Shown here one piece after another: positions 46,339 through 56,077 of a DNA stretch of 64,000 nt. The notes beneath the pieces were generated by a model. It saw only the letters and a program-made list of their open reading frames with translations, had not been told where the DNA came from and did no database searches. This DNA comes from NORP259 sp041398705. GTDB taxonomy: Bacteria > Planctomycetota > UBA1135 > GCA-002686595. The position numbers were made by a program, and so were the translations under genes. Position 1 is the stretch's first letter; each line of letters starts with the position of its first letter. Location of the stretch: positions 1 to 64,000 of the forward strand of contig JAWKUI010000004.1 in assembly GCA_041398705.1 (NCBI GenBank), in the 5' to 3' direction.

Positions 46339-47475
46339 ATGCGCCGCCTGAATATAGCCCTGCCGCTTGCGGCTTTGCTCGCCGTTCCCGTGCTCGCCGC
46401 CTGGTTGCCGCGGGAAGTCGTGACCCAAGGTCCCGTCTCAGCCGACGAATGCAGCACCCTGCGCTGGTCCTGCACCCAGGATCTGCAGTGCCTCGCGTAC
46501 CAGCACTACCTGGAAGGCGAAGATCCGAGTTACGTGGAGCAATTGCCGCGCATCCAGTCGGCGGAGACGCGCTACTTCCGGGATTGGATCCAGGCGGTCG
46601 ATGCGGGCGGGGTCGTCCGCATGCGCCGGCTCGTGGACCGGGCGGATATCAAAGCCCAGTTCCGCATGGACGATCCGCGCCAGGAGCCGGTGACCCTCGA
46701 ACTGCGCTCCCCGCTGGCGGGGCCGCAGGTTTCCGTGCAGTTCGAGCGCATCGGCGCGGGCCCTGAGTTCGGCCAGCACTTCGACCGCAACGCCGCTTCG
46801 GAGGAATCCTTGGCGGGTTTGCGCGCCGATTGGTCGCTGACCCTGGCGGGCGGCGAACACGCCGATGGCGAGGAGTTCGAAGTGTCGCTGGCGGCGTGGA
46901 AGTCGTTGGTTTCCCCGGGAGGCACTTTCGACTACCAACCGGTCGAACGGGCGATGCCCGGCCTCGAGCGGTTGCTGCAATCCGGCACGGGGGGCGAACT
47001 CCAGGACCTGTGGAGCGGCCCGCAGTTGAAGGGCAAAGCCACCGGGGTCTGGCGCCGCGACGGCGAAGGCCGGCGGCGACTGGAGGTGAACCTGCAACTC
47101 GAGAACTCGGTGGACCGACTGGCGCTAGCGCGGGCGTACCGGACCGCGCCGGAGCGAGCTGCGGGTCTGCAGGTCGAGCGTGCGGAGGTCAGCTGGGGCT
47201 TCACCGGCCAGGCGAGCCTGCTGCTGCGCCCCGAAACGAACCAAGTTGAGCGGTGGAAGGTGGAGGGTCAACAGACCATCACGGCGCACCTGGTGTCGCG
47301 ACTGCCCGATCAGCCGCAAGGCCACGAGATCAGCGAGTTCCGTGGCCTGCTCGTGCTCGAAGGCCTGCGCAGCAAGACGGTGCAGCCCGACAAAGCACCG
47401 GCGTGGGATGTGCCGCCGATGCCGGGTGCCGAAGTCCAGGGCGGTCCGGCCGAGGACGGGGAACAGGGGCGCTAA
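46339..47475 (+). CDS. secreted protein of unknown function in the MORN operon
   Basis: 378 residues with a signal peptide (ALPLAALLAVPVLA). GGAGG-like GGAGG is not exact; GGAGG reads GGAGG at 46328-46332 in TTTGGAGGAC, 6 nt before ATG. The mature part starts with three cysteines within 20 residues (DECSTLRWSCTQDLQC) and contains beta-rich segments. No known family recognised. Its place after two MORN-type genes suggests a shared envelope role. Confidence 0.7.
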   Translation: MRRLNIALPLAALLAVPVLAAWLPREVVTQGPVSADECSTLRWSCTQDLQCLAYQHYLEGEDPSYVEQLPRIQSAETRYFRDWIQAVDAGGVVRMRRLVDRADIKAQFRMDDPRQEPVTLELRSPLAGPQVSVQFERIGAGPEFGQHFDRNAASEESLAGLRADWSLTLAGGEHADGEEFEVSLAAWKSLVSPGGTFDYQPVERAMPGLERLLQSGTGGELQDLWSGPQLKGKATGVWRRDGEGRRRLEVNLQLENSVDRLALARAYRTAPERAAGLQVERAEVSWGFTGQASLLLRPETNQVERWKVEGQQTITAHLVSRLPDQPQGHEISEFRGLLVLEGLRSKTVQPDKAPAWDVPPMPGAEVQGGPAEDGEQGR

Positions 47476-47487
47476 GGCGCCCGGGGT

Positions 47488-48879
47488 TCACTCGGAGAAG
47501 GTCACCCACAGCCCGTGGCTGAGGCCGACCCCCTGGGCATCGCCGGGGTCGGCAAACCAGAGTTGATAGAAGCGCGAGTCGCCCGGGGTCACCCCCGGCG
47601 GCACGTCGACCCACACCCGGGCGGACCCGCCCAGGAAACCGAAGACCCGTTCGCGCACGAACGGCGGGCCGATCCAAAGGGTTCCGCCGAAGAAAGACAT
47701 CTGGTTGCGGGTCGGGCCGCTGAGCAGGATGCCGTTGCCGAAGAAGCTGCCGCCGGTGACATCGAGGGCGAAACTGCCGGCCGTGATCGACGGCGGGGTG
47801 GCGAGTTGCACCGTGGGCGAGCTGCCGCTGGAGCTAATCTTGGATTGACCGTAGGCGACCGGAGCACGGTAGTAGGGCTCGCGTGCCGGGTCGATCGGGA
47901 AGGGGGCGGAGAGGTCCGTGTTGTTGTTGCCCGGGCGCTTGACCGACACATCGCCGCTGCGGGCGCCAACCGGGAAGTTGAAGGTCAGGGTCGTGCCGCC
48001 GCCGCCCGCGGCCACGCCGAGCACCTTGACGGGGGTGCCGTCGCCCCCGGCCTGGGCTTGGGTGAGCCAGATCTCGTTCGACACCGGATCGAAACCCGAG
48101 CCGAGCAACGTCACCACGTTGCCGCTCAAGGTGTATCCCTCGATCACCGGCTTGCCGCCCTGGTACGCGCCGTACAGGAACTGCACGCCAGCGATGTCGT
48201 CGGCTTCGAGGCTGCGCAGTCCCACGCCGTTGTTCAGCGCGGAGGCCATCGTCGCACCGGTCACGTTGGTGTGCCCCAGGCCCAGCGCATGCCCATACTC
48301 GTGGGTCATGGTGCCCTGGATGTCCCAGCGATAGGTACCCGTCCAATTGAGCGGATCGGGCTGATCCTGCCACGTGTGCGGGTCTTCGTTGAAGCGGATG
48401 CGCCACCCATCGCCGATCGGAATCTCGCAGTAGGCCTGGGTGCCCGAGAACCCGCTGATCATCGACGCGATGTTGTCGTTGACCCCGCCCGGATCGGTCG
48501 CGAGGCCCACGTAGAAGTTCTCGAAGTTCGAGTTGCCCGAACCGATGCCGTCGGGGTGCTGCAGGTCGATGCCGCCGGTGCCGTGCAGCCGGCTGTTCCA
48601 CTCCGCCGCTCCCTTCCAGATGGCCAGCTCCGCGCCGAGGGCCCCGGGGAAGTCCGGGTCGGGCACGAAGTTGCTGTTGGCCTCGGGGTCGGTGAAGTTG
48701 TTGAAGAAGCGGTAGTCCCGCTGGCCCAGGTCGAGGGTGTCCCCGAGCAGGGTGTAGCCCGTGCTGGTGGGGGGCATCAGCACGGCCGCGACCCCGAGGG
48801 CCAAGCCGGCCAGGGCGAGGCGGGCGGCGGTGCGGGCCGGCCCCCGGCGGCGCGCGGATTCCTGCGGTTTGGCAGCCAT
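47488..48879 (-). CDS. secreted matrixin-like zinc metalloprotease
   Basis: 463 residues. After a signal region (about 15-40) the metzincin catalytic domain shows HEYGHALGLGH (HExxHxxGxxH, about residues 192-202) and a following methionine turn (GATMAS). An Ig/IPT-like strand region follows, and the C-terminal 150 residues end in FYQLWFADP ... GLSHGLWVTF, matching the end of the secreted protein at 35864. Probably a surface or extracellular protease. It converges with the MORN operon (12-bp gap). A TATACT hexamer lies 7 nt before its ATG. Confidence 0.87.
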   Translation of the reverse strand: MAAKPQESARRRGPARTAARLALAGLALGVAAVLMPPTSTGYTLLGDTLDLGQRDYRFFNNFTDPEANSNFVPDPDFPGALGAELAIWKGAAEWNSRLHGTGGIDLQHPDGIGSGNSNFENFYVGLATDPGGVNDNIASMISGFSGTQAYCEIPIGDGWRIRFNEDPHTWQDQPDPLNWTGTYRWDIQGTMTHEYGHALGLGHTNVTGATMASALNNGVGLRSLEADDIAGVQFLYGAYQGGKPVIEGYTLSGNVVTLLGSGFDPVSNEIWLTQAQAGGDGTPVKVLGVAAGGGGTTLTFNFPVGARSGDVSVKRPGNNNTDLSAPFPIDPAREPYYRAPVAYGQSKISSSGSSPTVQLATPPSITAGSFALDVTGGSFFGNGILLSGPTRNQMSFFGGTLWIGPPFVRERVFGFLGGSARVWVDVPPGVTPGDSRFYQLWFADPGDAQGVGLSHGLWVTFSE

Positions 48880-48886
48880 GTCCCCA

Positions 48887-48892
48887 AGTATA
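48887..48892 (-). promoter_or_regulatory. candidate leaderless -10 box (TATACT)
   Basis: On the minus strand TATACT is followed by 7 nt (TGGGGAC) and then the ATG at 48879. Confidence 0.4.
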
Positions 48893-49017
48893 CCCCCTGT
48901 GCGCGGGGCGGTTGCGCGGGGGGCCTTGCAGCGGTCAAGGAGGGCCGGGAGAGGGGTTGAAGCCGGCCCGGCGTCGCGCATGATAGGGGCCCCCAGAATC
49001 CCGGGAGATCCCTTTCC

Positions 49018-50949
49018 ATGAGCACCCAAGTCGAATCCCACGCCTTCCAGGCCGAAGTCAAGGAAGTCCTTTCCCTGGTCATCCACTCCCTGTACACGGA
49101 CCGGGACATCTTCCTGCGCGAGTTGATCTCCAACGCCTCCGACGCCCTCGACAAGTTGCGTTTTGAGGCATTGACCCATCCCGAGTACCTCGAATCCGGG
49201 GAAACGCTCGGCATCGCCCTCGAAACGGACTCCGAAGGCCACGTGTTGCGCATCGCCGACAACGGCATCGGCATGGACCGCGAGGACCTCGTGGGCAACC
49301 TGGGCAAGATCGCCAGCTCGGGCACCCGGCGCTTCCTCGAGGCCCTCAAGGACAGCAAGGGCCAGGACGCGCCCCAGCTCATCGGCCGCTTCGGCGTGGG
49401 CTTCTACTCGGCGTTCATGGTCGCGGACCGGGTGACCGTCGAGACCCGCCGGGCCGGCAGCGAAACCGGTTGGCGTTGGTCGAGCGATGGGGAGGGGGAA
49501 TACACCCTCGAAGAGGCCGAAGGCCTGGCACGCGGCACGGTCATCAGCCTGCACCTGAAGACCAGCGAAGACGAGGAGAAAGACTACACCCAGGAGTGGG
49601 TGCTGCGCGACATCGTGGGGCGCTACTCGGACTTCGTCGAGTATCCGATCCAGATGGAGGTCGAGCGCAGCGAACCCAAGCTGGATGAGAAGGGCGAGGA
49701 GATCGAAGGTGAGTACGAAGAGACCCGCGAACTCGTCACCCTCAACTCGCAGAAACCCCTCTGGAACCGGCCGAAGTCGGAGATCACCGAAGAGGAGTAC
49801 AACGAGTTCTACCGGCACCATGCCCACGACTGGGCTCCGCCGCTCGAGACGATCCACTTCAAGGTGGAGGGCACGCTCGAATTCACTTCGCTCTTGTTCT
49901 TGCCGTCCCAGCGCCCGGGCATGTTCCAGGACAGCCCCGAGCCGAAGAGCAAGCTGAGCCTGTACGTGCGCCGCGTGCTCGTGCAGCGCGAATGCGAGGA
50001 ACTGCTGGCCCCCTGGCTGCGTTTCGTGCGCGGTGTGGTGGAGACCGCGGACCTGCCGCTCAACGTCAGCCGCGAAACCATGCAAAACAACGCCGCCGTC
50101 GCCCAGATCAAGAAGGGCGTGCAGCGCAAGGTGCTGGAAAGCCTGCGCAAGCTGCAGGAAGGCGAGCGCGAAAAGTACGAGAAGTTCTGGGGGCTGTTCG
50201 GAGCGGTGCTCAAGGAGGGCCTGTACTTCGAACACGGTGACCTGCAGGCGCAGATCGCGCGGCTGGGGCTGTTCCAGCACGCGGGCGGCGAGGGGTGGAT
50301 CTCCCTTGCCGAATACATCGAAGCCATGCCGGCGGACCAGGAGGCGATCTACGTCTTGCCGGGCGCCAGCCGCGAATTGATCGCCGGTTCCGCGCACCTC
50401 GAAGGCCTGCGCAAGAAGGGCTTCGATGTGCTCTACCTGACCGACCCGGTGGACGAATGGGTGCTGCAGCGCCTGCATGAGTTCGACGGCCGCAAACTGA
50501 CGCGCATCGATCAGGGCGAGCTCGAACTCGACGGGGAGGCCGAGAAGCAGGCCCTCGAAGCGGAAAGCGCCGAGTACGCGCCCCTGCTCGAAGGCCTCGG
50601 CGAAGCCCTCGAAGAACGCGTGACCGAAGTGCGTCTCTCCTCGCGCCTGGCCGAGAGTCCCGCCGTGCTCGTAGAAGCGGGGGGGGGCCTCAGCGCCCAC
50701 CAGGCGCGCCTCCTGCGCCAAAGCGGCCAGGACGTACCCGAACCCAAGCGCATCCTCGAGCTGAACCCCCAACACCCCCTGGTGCTCGCCCTGCGCAAAC
50801 TGCAATCCGCGGACCCGAAGTCCCCGCGCCTCGCCGACTTCGGCGCCATGCTGCTCGACGGAGCCCTCCTGCGCGAAGGCGAAGTCCCGGCCGACCCCGC
50901 CGCCTTCCAAAAGCGCCTCACGGAGCTCATGGTCGCCTCGCTCGGCTGA
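49018..50949 (+). CDS. htpG: chaperone HtpG (Hsp90)
   Basis: 643 residues. The GHKL ATPase domain has LISNASDALDKLR, DNGIGM and IGRFGVGFYSAFMVAD; the middle and C-terminal dimerisation domains follow (VNVSRE-like LPLNVSRETMQNN). Length matches bacterial HtpG. GGGAGA precedes the ATG by about 10 nt. No CIRCE-type heat-shock operator is seen upstream. A strong terminator follows. Confidence 0.97.
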   Translation: MSTQVESHAFQAEVKEVLSLVIHSLYTDRDIFLRELISNASDALDKLRFEALTHPEYLESGETLGIALETDSEGHVLRIADNGIGMDREDLVGNLGKIASSGTRRFLEALKDSKGQDAPQLIGRFGVGFYSAFMVADRVTVETRRAGSETGWRWSSDGEGEYTLEEAEGLARGTVISLHLKTSEDEEKDYTQEWVLRDIVGRYSDFVEYPIQMEVERSEPKLDEKGEEIEGEYEETRELVTLNSQKPLWNRPKSEITEEEYNEFYRHHAHDWAPPLETIHFKVEGTLEFTSLLFLPSQRPGMFQDSPEPKSKLSLYVRRVLVQRECEELLAPWLRFVRGVVETADLPLNVSRETMQNNAAVAQIKKGVQRKVLESLRKLQEGEREKYEKFWGLFGAVLKEGLYFEHGDLQAQIARLGLFQHAGGEGWISLAEYIEAMPADQEAIYVLPGASRELIAGSAHLEGLRKKGFDVLYLTDPVDEWVLQRLHEFDGRKLTRIDQGELELDGEAEKQALEAESAEYAPLLEGLGEALEERVTEVRLSSRLAESPAVLVEAGGGLSAHQARLLRQSGQDVPEPKRILELNPQHPLVLALRKLQSADPKSPRLADFGAMLLDGALLREGEVPADPAAFQKRLTELMVASLG

Positions 50950-50974
50950 TTCGAGAGTTGCGCGCAGCGTTTCC

Positions 50975-51009
50975 GGGGCGGGCCCAAGGGCCCGCCCCTT
51001 GTTGTTCTT
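50975..51009 (+). terminator. intrinsic terminator of htpG
   Basis: GGGGCGGGCCC (50975-50985) pairs perfectly with GGGCCCGCCCC (50988-50998), with a very short AA loop, followed by TTGTTGTTCTT. Confidence 0.8.
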
Positions 51010-51146
51010 GCGGGGTCCGGCTCCTAGGAATCACGGCCCACGGAAAAGGGAACGGGGATTTCGGAGTGGGGATAGAATGACGGCACGCGGTCGCCGTAGC
51101 CCCTTGGGTTCAGGGCACGGGCCCGTTGTGCTTATTGGTTTTCTCA

Positions 51147-51971
51147 ATGAATCGAATCGTATTTTTCCTTCTCCTCCTTGTCGTCTGCGTCGCCGGTTGG
51201 GGGATGCTTCGCTCTCGCGGGGAAGTCGCGAATGGCTCCGCAATTCCCGTGGCGAAATCCGTGCAGGCGTCGACGAGTCGTCCGGTGGTGAGTGCGATTG
51301 CGGATGCCCCGTTGCGCGCGCCTGGGATTTCCGAGGACGTGGCGTTGCAGGAGAGCCCGAGCGGGGCCCCAGCAGCGGAATGGGAACCGCGGATGGGGGA
51401 ACCAGGCGCGTGGGGGGAGTTCGGATTCTATTCGTCTGAAGCGGCCGCTCGCGCGAGCCTGGCGCAGCTCGCTCAGGCAATGCTACCGATTTTGGGGAAA
51501 ACCCCGATGGAATCGAGCCACCAGTGGACGGCGCGCTGGACCGAGTGGGAATTCGATGGTCGCAAGCAGGCGGATCCGCCGATCTGGTCGCTGACCCCCG
51601 GTGGCCCCAGCCAGGAGCAGGTCCAGGCAGCGGTAGCGCTCGTCCGGCGCTACGATGCGCTGGTCCGGGAGCAGGAGTTCAATGCCTACAACGCGGTGCA
51701 GGCAGCGATCGGGGAGTACCTCGAAACTCGGGTCGTGAAAATCCCTTGGGATCAACCGCATGAGGGTTCGCAGTTTGCCCAGGGAGCCCCGAAATCGAGT
51801 TGGGAGGCTTACACCGAATTCCAAGCGGGGAAATGGAAGTTTGTTCTCGACTTCCGCACCGTGGACTTTCCGAACGCCGAAGGAGAGATCCAGCGACTCA
51901 AGGACCTGGTGCGCGAGCGCAATGAAGCGATGATCATGCTCTTGCGCGGAACGCTGGAGCGTCCGCGCTAG
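51147..51971 (+). CDS. hypothetical membrane-anchored protein
   Basis: 274 residues; an N-terminal hydrophobic helix (IVFFLLLLVVCVAGWG) anchors or exports a soluble domain of unknown family with a conserved-looking aromatic core (SSHQWTARWTEWEFDGRK). The gene start is visibly richer in A/T than its neighbours. A TAGAAT hexamer (51073-51078) lies 69 nt upstream. ATG 51147 is used rather than the upstream codon at 51126. Confidence 0.65.
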   Translation: MNRIVFFLLLLVVCVAGWGMLRSRGEVANGSAIPVAKSVQASTSRPVVSAIADAPLRAPGISEDVALQESPSGAPAAEWEPRMGEPGAWGEFGFYSSEAAARASLAQLAQAMLPILGKTPMESSHQWTARWTEWEFDGRKQADPPIWSLTPGGPSQEQVQAAVALVRRYDALVREQEFNAYNAVQAAIGEYLETRVVKIPWDQPHEGSQFAQGAPKSSWEAYTEFQAGKWKFVLDFRTVDFPNAEGEIQRLKDLVRERNEAMIMLLRGTLERPR

Positions 51972-52010
51972 TTCCTGGAAGCGGGCGTCAGGCCCCAGGT
52001 CCGGCGGTGC

Positions 52011-54774
52011 CTATCGCCCGAGGATGCCCAGGCTCTGCAGGCGGCCCGCCATGGTGGCCATGTTCGGGCTGTTGTCGACGGAGCTGTGGCCGACGTGTTG
52101 CCAGTACTCTTTCGCGAACTTCTCCCAGGTGCCGGGGGGGCTGCCGACGGCGAGGGTGCGGGCGAGGTAGCGGTTGTTGCGCGGGTCCTCGCCGGATTTG
52201 GCGGTGAGCACGTAGCCGTATTCGAGGGGCGGCAGGAGGTAGGCGGTGTCGACCCATTTTCCGAAGCCGTCCGGGGGCAGGTAGTTCGGGCCCCAGGTGT
52301 CTTCGAAGCAGTAAGGCACGGTTTCGAGCATGCCCGTGGGGGCCACGGCGAAGCGGAAATAGGGGCCGGCTTGGCTGACCTGTTGGCCCCAGCGTTCGCC
52401 TTGGAAGTGGGTGTAGGCGGGACCGAAGTAGAGGTAGTCGAGGGCCTTGAGCTGCAAGTCCGCGAGCAGCTGGAAGCGCGCGGGGTCGGCATCGCGCAGC
52501 ACGCTTTCGTTCACGCAGCGCTGGGCGTGCAGCAGGAACATGACCTGGAAGGTCTGGCAGGCATCGTAGCGGGCGTCGAGCACATCGTTCTGGTTGACCC
52601 GCTGGATCAGGCCATTCGGCATGCTCGCCACGTCGAACAACTCCACGACCTTTTCGAAGTAGGGCCGCAGTTCGGCGCGCCGGGTTTCGCTCTGGGTCTG
52701 GTAGTCCGCGCAGATCATGTCGAGGGCCCAGGCCGTGTCGCGCCGGATCGGGATGCCGTGGTGCGGCGCGGTTTTGGCCCAGGCGAGGAACGCGGCGAGG
52801 GTCACACCGGCGGACCACTCTTCGCGCTTGTGCGGGCCTTCGTTGAAGGTCAGGCGCGACTGGGCGCCCACGTGGTGCAGGTCGTCCTTGGCCAGGGGAT
52901 CGTTGCCGAGCCACACCAGCGGCAGGATGTTCTTGGTGTGCCGGCGTAGGTGTTCGCCGTCGTGGGGGAACCATGCGAACAGGGCCCCCGGGTCCCCGGG
53001 CAGCTGGCCGCCGGCTTCGTGCGGGTTGCCGAGGTCGTAGGGCGGGCGCAGGCCGCGGCGTTGCACTTCGGCCACGTGCGGATTGGGCGCGGGGCCGCGT
53101 TTGCACACGAACTTGAATTCGGGCGGCACCATGAAGCCATTGGTGCGGAAGTCGAAGGGCACGACGCCGTTGGCATCGCGCCAGACTTCCACGCCGGCGG
53201 GCTCGCCGTCTTTGGTGTATTGGGCGTCGGGTTGGCGCGCGACGCTGGTGGTGTGCATCAAGGTCAGGCTTTCGTATCCCTCCTGGGAAGCCGCCCACGC
53301 TGCCAGGTGTCCTTCGACGAAGAAGATCTCCACGCCGCCAGCCGCACCGCCGTACGAGTATCCGCGCGGATGGCACCAGCCCATCACTTCGGCGCTGTAT
53401 AAGTTCTTGTCGCGGAAGCTGCCCTCGAGGAACGCGCGCAATTCGTTGCGTTCGCCCACCAAGCGCCGCTGCGCTTCGGCGCGCCCGGCCTGGCCGCCCG
53501 CGTCGAGCTGGTCCCAGGTGGGCAGGATGCCCATCTGCGGCAGGTAGTTCGGCAGGGAGAACCAGGAGGCCAGGCCCTTGCCGGGCCGGCAGTACATCAG
53601 GCCGTCGATGGCTTTGCCCGCCCGCGACGCGGCCGCATCGCTCGCGCGCCGCAGCGTCAGGCGGCGAATGAACTGCCCCTGGGGGCCGATCATGTGCAGC
53701 TTGCCGTCGGGGTAGGGCATCACGAGCGGCAGCACCGTCCAGCCTTCTTGACTCGGAGCCTGGGCCCCCAGGAACGGATCGCGGACCTGGGCGTCGACGA
53801 CCCAGCCGGCGGGCAGGTGCAGGTCGAGCGACTTCCAATAAACCGTACCCACGGGTTGATCCATCGCGGAGCGCTCGCGCGAACCCGCGGTCAGGCCGTT
53901 GTGCACGCGTAGGTCGAGGCTGACGTGGCTCGAACCCGCCCACTCGGTTCCGTAGGCATGCACACCCATCATGTGCGGCAAGGCGCGCGGGTCCTTGCCT
54001 TCGGGCATCAGCGCACCGGCCACCTTCCACTGGCGCAGGGCGGGGCCGCTTTGCAGCTCGTGGCGCGCGGCAACGCCGTGGCCACCCTCGGTCGCGGCGA
54101 TGTCGAAGCGGTAGCGATTCCCGAAGACGTCTTCGCAGGTGAGGAAGGGGCTCGTTTCCCCGGTGGGCCAGTCCGCGCCTTCGGGGCGTTCGGGACCTTG
54201 CGCGGGCAGCTCAAAGTCGCCGGCGATCACGTCGATGTCCTGCAGCGAACCCGCGGGGCCGCCTTTGGGCATGTCGAGCAGGGCGGCGAGTTCGACCACC
54301 GCGGGGGCACCGGAGGGATGGCGCGTGACGATCGCGATCTGCGCCGGCACGGGTTCGCCTTGACCGGGGATGGCGAGGGCGAAGGGGCTGTGCCCGGCGG
54401 GCCAGGCGGGGAAATCCGGCGGCAAGGGCAGGGTGCCATGCACCACCTGCCGGCGTTCGGCGTGGCGCGCCCAGCCCATGCGGGCAAACGCGTTTGTCTC
54501 GGGCGTGGCGGCCGGGGGAGCCGCGGGGGTGGGCTGCACGGTTTGGGCCGGGGGGTGTCGACGGAGCGGGGGTGTTGGGTTCGCCGGAAACCGGCGGCGC
54601 GGGCGCCGGTTCGCCTTCGCCGGGCCAACGCGAACTTCCCGGGGGTTTGCGCGTCAGATCGTCGAAACGCCCTGCCTGCACGGGGGCGGCGTCGAGCAGA
54701 GCAGCGAGGGGCGCGGCGCAGAGCAGGGCGAGCAGGGCGAAGCGGCGCGGCAGCGTTTGGAGTGCGGTCGGCAT
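52011..54774 (-). CDS. large secreted protein, RIFT-barrel/(alpha/alpha)6-like, with one frameshift
   Basis: The signal peptide (RRFALLALLCAAPLAALLDAAPVQA, here abbreviated to LLALLCAAPLAALL) and a Pro-rich linker are in one frame; the main 840-residue body is in another, switching in a run of six C on the minus strand (plus 54550-54555). Corrected length is about 920 residues. The body begins with beta-rich sequence (QVVHGTLPLPPDFPAW) and continues with aromatic, helical segments (WVDTAYLLPPLEYGYVL). The layout recalls exo-rhamnogalacturonan-lyase-like (YetA/PcRGLX) proteins, but I am not sure. Secreted polysaccharide-active function is a guess. Confidence 0.55.
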
Positions 54775-54889
54775 GGCGGAGAGCGCGATAGACGCGGCAG
54801 GCATTCTAGCCCCCCCGGCGGGGGCCTTCCGGGCACGCACCCGGGCAAAAATTGACCCGGGCACCACCGACGGGTCTGTGGGCGCGCCC

Positions 54890-54895
54890 TACAAT
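54890..54895 (+). promoter_or_regulatory. candidate leaderless -10 box (TACAAT)
   Basis: TACAAT is followed by exactly 6 nt (CGGCGC) and then the ATG at 54902; there is no room for a Shine-Dalgarno. The same box and spacing occur at 43182. Confidence 0.45.
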
Positions 54896-54901
54896 CGGCG
54901 C

Positions 54902-56077
54902 ATGAGCTCCGAGGCCAAACACAAGTTGCGGGTGCCGCGCCCCAAGCGCGGTGTGGTTCGACTGTTGGTGGGCACCCGCAAGGGCGCGTTCCGCATCAAG
55001 AGCGACAAGGAGCGCAAGGTCTGGGCGGTGGAGAAGGCTTGGTTCGTGGGGCACACCGTGCACCACGTGGTGAGCGATCCGCGCGAGCCCGAGACGATCT
55101 TGGTGGCGGCGCGCACGGGCCACCTGGGGCCGACGGTGTTCCGCTCGACCGATGGCGGCAAAACCTTCAAGGAAGCGAGCAAACCGCCCGCGTTCGAGCC
55201 GGCTGCCGAGGGCCTGTCCCAGCGCACCGTCAACCACACCTTCTGGCTGACCCCTGGGCTCGAACACGAACCCGGTGTCTGGTGGGCGGGCACGTCGCCC
55301 CAGGGTCTGTTCAAGTCCCGCGATGGCGGCCGCACCTGGAAGGCGGTCAAAGGCTTCAACAACCATCCCGACCTCGACAAGTGGACCGGGGGCGACAAGG
55401 ACGGCACCCCGGACGGGCCCAAACTGCACTCGATCTGCATCGACCCGCGCGATGGCGAGCACGTGTACATCGGCATGTCCGGCGGTGGCGTGTTCGAGAG
55501 CACGAACGGCGGCAAGGCGTGGACGCCGCTCAACAAGGGCTGCAGCGCCGACTTCCTGCCGATGCCCGACCCGGAATACGGACACGATCCGCACTGCATG
55601 GTGCTCGCGCGCACGAATCCCGACCGCATCTGGCAGCAGAACCACTGCGGCATCCACGTGATGGACCGCGAAGAGGGCACCTGGAAACGGGTGGGGCGCA
55701 ACATGCCCAAAGCGGTGGGGGACGTGGGGTTCCCGATCGTCGTGAGCCCCTTCGATCCGGACACCGCCTGGGTGTTCCCGATGGACGGCACCGATGTCTG
55801 GGCGCGCACCAGCCCGGGCGCGGCTCCGGCGGTTTTCCAGACCACCGACTGCGGCGCGTCGTGGAAACGCCAGGACCGCGGGTTCCCGACCGAAAACGCC
55901 TGGTGGACGGTCAAGCGTCAGTGCATGACCCACGACGAGCACGATCCGCTCGGGTTGTACCTCGGCACCACCTCGGGTGAGCTGTGGGGCAGCAGCAACG
56001 AAGGGCGCTCGTGGAAGTGCCTGGTGCGCCACCTGCCGCACATCTACTCGGTGGAAGCGGTGGGCGTGCAGCCGTGA
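54902..56077 (+). CDS. Asp-box beta-propeller protein (sialidase/BNR-like)
   Basis: 391 residues, no signal peptide, so probably cytoplasmic. At least five Asp-box repeats are visible (STDGGKTF about 82, SRDGGRTW about 138, STNGGKAW about 199, TTDCGASW about 313, SSNEGRSW about 363), indicating a six- or seven-bladed propeller. It overlaps the MoaD/ThiS-like gene by GTGA; this pairing is, as far as I recall, recurrent in bacteria and of unknown function. Glycosidase activity is not implied, as sialidase catalytic residues were not identified. Confidence 0.85.
   Translation: MSSEAKHKLRVPRPKRGVVRLLVGTRKGAFRIKSDKERKVWAVEKAWFVGHTVHHVVSDPREPETILVAARTGHLGPTVFRSTDGGKTFKEASKPPAFEPAAEGLSQRTVNHTFWLTPGLEHEPGVWWAGTSPQGLFKSRDGGRTWKAVKGFNNHPDLDKWTGGDKDGTPDGPKLHSICIDPRDGEHVYIGMSGGGVFESTNGGKAWTPLNKGCSADFLPMPDPEYGHDPHCMVLARTNPDRIWQQNHCGIHVMDREEGTWKRVGRNMPKAVGDVGFPIVVSPFDPDTAWVFPMDGTDVWARTSPGAAPAVFQTTDCGASWKRQDRGFPTENAWWTVKRQCMTHDEHDPLGLYLGTTSGELWGSSNEGRSWKCLVRHLPHIYSVEAVGVQP

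Noticed and set aside
48880..49017. CIRCE heat-shock operator before htpG
   Set aside because: No TTAGCACTC-N9-GAGTGCTAA-like inverted repeat is present.
54852..54895. TTGACC and TACAAT as a -35/-10 pair
   Set aside because: The spacer is 32 nt, far too long; only the -10 is kept as a candidate.
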